Assembly (NCBI GenBank): GCA_020444985.1
Contig: JAGRHK010000144.1
Coordinates: 1 to 5,500 of the forward strand
Direction of reading: 5' to 3'
DNA from: Candidatus Competibacteraceae bacterium
Lineage (GTDB): Bacteria > Pseudomonadota > Gammaproteobacteria > Competibacterales > Competibacteraceae
DNA: 5,500 nt
The translations under genes and the position numbers were made by a program. How positions within the stretch are numbered: position 1 is the stretch's first letter; each line of letters begins with the position of its first letter. Positions 3,986 to 5,500 of this stretch are shown here, piece by piece. The notes under the pieces are model-generated. The model made no database searches, was not told the origin of the DNA, and was given only the letters and a program-made list of their open reading frames with translations.

Positions 3986-5500
3986 CCCAAATTCGGCGCC
4001 AGCCATTGCTCCGCTTCCGCCAGGGTCCAGCCCTTGCGCCGGGCGTAATCGGTCACCTGATCGCGACCGAGCCGGCCCACGCCGAAATAGCGCGCCTCCG
4101 GATGGCTGAAATACCAACCGCTGACTGCCGCAGTCGGGGTCATGGCAAAGCTTTCGGTGAGATGGATACCGGCGTTGTCATCGACGCTCAATAACCGCCA
4201 GAGCAACTCTTTTTCCGTGTGATCCGGGCAAGCCGGGTAACCCGGCGCCGGACGCGTCCCGCGATAGCGTTCGGCAATCAGCTCCTCATTGCTCAGCGTC
4301 TCATTTGCCGCATATCCCCAGAATTCCTTGCGCACCCGCTCATGCACATGCTCGGCAAACGCTTCCGCCAAACGGTCGGCCAGCGCCTTCAACAAGATCG
4401 CGCTGTAGTCATCGTGAACCCGCTCGAATTCGGCGACCTTGGCGTCAATGCCGATCCCGGCAGTCATGGCAAAAGCGCCCAAGTAGTCGGAACGACCGGA
4501 TTCACGGGGCGCAATCCAGTCCGCCAGGCAATAATGCGGCTTGCCGTCCGGCTTCGGACCTTGTTGGCGCAGATGGTGGAGCGTCATGCGCTCCCGTTCC
4601 GCCGCTGCATCGGTGTAGAGCAGCACATCGTCGTCGCCGACTCGGTGAGCCGGGAAAAAGCCGATGACCGCTCGCGCCGTCAGCCAATGTTCCGTCACGA
4701 TTTTGTCCAGCATGGCTTGCGCGTCAGCGAAGAGTTGACGCGCCTGTTCGCCCTGTTCGGCATCGTCGAAGATCGCCGGATAACGCCCGCGCAGTTCCCA
4801 AGCATGAAAAAACGGCGTCCAGTCGATTCGTTCCACCAATTCCGCCAACGGGTAGTCATCAAACGTGCGAATACCGAGGAAGCGGGGTTGCGGTGGGACA
4901 TAAGTCGACCAGTCAAGAACGGGCCGGTTTGCGCGGACTTGCGCCAGCGGCAGCAACGCTTCCCGCCCGCGCCGGTTCGCGTGCTGTTCACGCTTTTGCG
5001 CAGCGTCGGCCTTGATTTTTGCGACGTAATCGGCTTTAGCATCGACGCTGACCAGGTTTTGCGCCACGCCCACCGCGCGCGAGGCGTCTTTCACATAAAC
5101 GACCGGCCCAGGATATTGGGGGTCGATTTTTACGGCGGTATGCATGGCTGAAGTCGTCGCGCCGCCAATCAGCAACGGGACGTTGAAGCCTTGGCGTTTC
5201 ATCTCCCGAGCGACGTTGACCATCTCATCCAGCGATGGCGTAATCAGCCCGGACAGTCCGATCATATCGGCGTTTTGTTCGCGCGCGGCGTCGAGAATCT
5301 TTTGCGCCGCAACCATGACCCCAAGATCGACCACCTCGAAGTTATTGCATTGCAGCACCACGCCAACGATGTTTTTGCCAATGTCATGCACATCGCCCTT
5401 GACCGTGGCCAGCACGATTCGACCGTTCGTGCGGCGCGCGCCTTCCGCCTGTTCCGCTTCGATGTACGGAATCAGGCAGGCCACTGATTTTTTCATGACC
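3967..5500 (-). CDS. metH: Cobalamin-dependent methionine synthase, C-terminal part (5' end outside window)
   Basis: Transfers a methyl group from methyltetrahydrofolate to homocysteine through cob(I)alamin, forming methionine in the cytoplasm. The window holds roughly the last 510 of about 1,230 residues. The frame stays open to the right edge, so the Met at 5496 is internal (the codon before it is Val). Counting from that Met, the end of the cap helix is followed by the B12 domain with GDVHDIG (34-40), whose His37 is the lower-axial cobalt ligand; Asp35 and, by spacing, Ser88 complete the ligand triad. LSGLITPSLDEMV and GGATTS (111-116) continue the domain. The reactivation domain follows, with IDWTPFF (224-230), the AdoMet-binding RPAPGY (415-420) and ESFAMTPTAAVSGWYFSHP. 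The last residues, WLAPNLGYEPEE, are almost those of E. coli MetH, so the C-terminus is intact. The folate and homocysteine domains lie off-window. The presence of the reactivation domain points to the classical single-chain enzyme. Confidence 0.97.
   Translation of the reverse strand, partial: VMKKSVACLIPYIEAEQAEGARRTNGRIVLATVKGDVHDIGKNIVGVVLQCNNFEVVDLGVMVAAQKILDAAREQNADMIGLSGLITPSLDEMVNVAREMKRQGFNVPLLIGGATTSAMHTAVKIDPQYPGPVVYVKDASRAVGVAQNLVSVDAKADYVAKIKADAAQKREQHANRRGREALLPLAQVRANRPVLDWSTYVPPQPRFLGIRTFDDYPLAELVERIDWTPFFHAWELRGRYPAIFDDAEQGEQARQLFADAQAMLDKIVTEHWLTARAVIGFFPAHRVGDDDVLLYTDAAAERERMTLHHLRQQGPKPDGKPHYCLADWIAPRESGRSDYLGAFAMTAGIGIDAKVAEFERVHDDYSAILLKALADRLAEAFAEHVHERVRKEFWGYAANETLSNEELIAERYRGTRPAPGYPACPDHTEKELLWRLLSVDDNAGIHLTESFAMTPTAAVSGWYFSHPEARYFGVGRLGRDQVTDYARRKGWTLAEAEQWLAPNLGYEPEE

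Noticed and set aside
4219..5151. A 310-codon plus-strand open frame opposite metH
   Set aside because: It lies entirely antisense to a confidently identified MetH C-terminus. Its arginine-rich product resembles no family I know, and no ribosome binding site was seen. It is a by-product of GC-rich codon use.
5494..5496. ATG near the right edge as a start codon for a shorter, stand-alone B12-binding protein
   Set aside because: The frame continues upstream to the window edge (a Val codon precedes it), and the sequence begins in the middle of the MetH cap helix, so it is an internal methionine.

Overview
The window looks like ordinary chromosomal DNA from a gammaproteobacterium. The coding regions are moderately GC-rich, codon use is even across the genes, and I see no mobile elements, CRISPR arrays or RNA genes. 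The MetH C-terminus and the HexR-type regulator both resemble enterobacterial or pseudomonad family members. The exact genus cannot be fixed from this sequence alone.

Layout from left to right. (1) Positions 1-111, minus strand: the first 37 codons of an FGGY-family sugar kinase, most likely gluconate kinase. (2) 133-1476, minus strand: a complete GntP-family gluconate:H+ symporter, 21 bp upstream of the kinase and evidently in one operon with it. (3) 1477-1750: a 274-bp divergent control region whose core (1561-1740) is only about 26% GC by hand count. It holds candidate promoters in both directions and three 15-bp palindromes of the HexR-box type, TGTARTWWWAYTACA. (4) 1751-2737, plus strand: a RpiR/HexR-family regulator with an N-terminal helix-turn-helix and a C-terminal SIS domain. 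(5) 2858-3985, plus strand: a complete NAD-dependent alanine dehydrogenase with a strong ribosome binding site. (6) 3967 to the right edge, minus strand: the C-terminal part of cobalamin-dependent methionine synthase (MetH), covering the B12-binding and reactivation domains. It runs tail-to-tail into ald with a 19-bp overlap.

The left half reads as a self-contained sugar-acid module. GntP imports gluconate and the kinase makes 6-phosphogluconate. The Entner-Doudoroff pathway then makes KDPG, which is the known inducer of HexR proteins. HexR encoded next door, with HexR-type boxes over both divergent promoters, would therefore be a local feedback switch for gluconate uptake plus autoregulation. 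This regulatory reading is inference from motif matching and gene order. ald and metH show no obvious functional tie to the gluconate genes, although ald feeds pyruvate, which is also an Entner-Doudoroff product.

I found no wholly new system. The most interesting item is the hexR-gntP control region.
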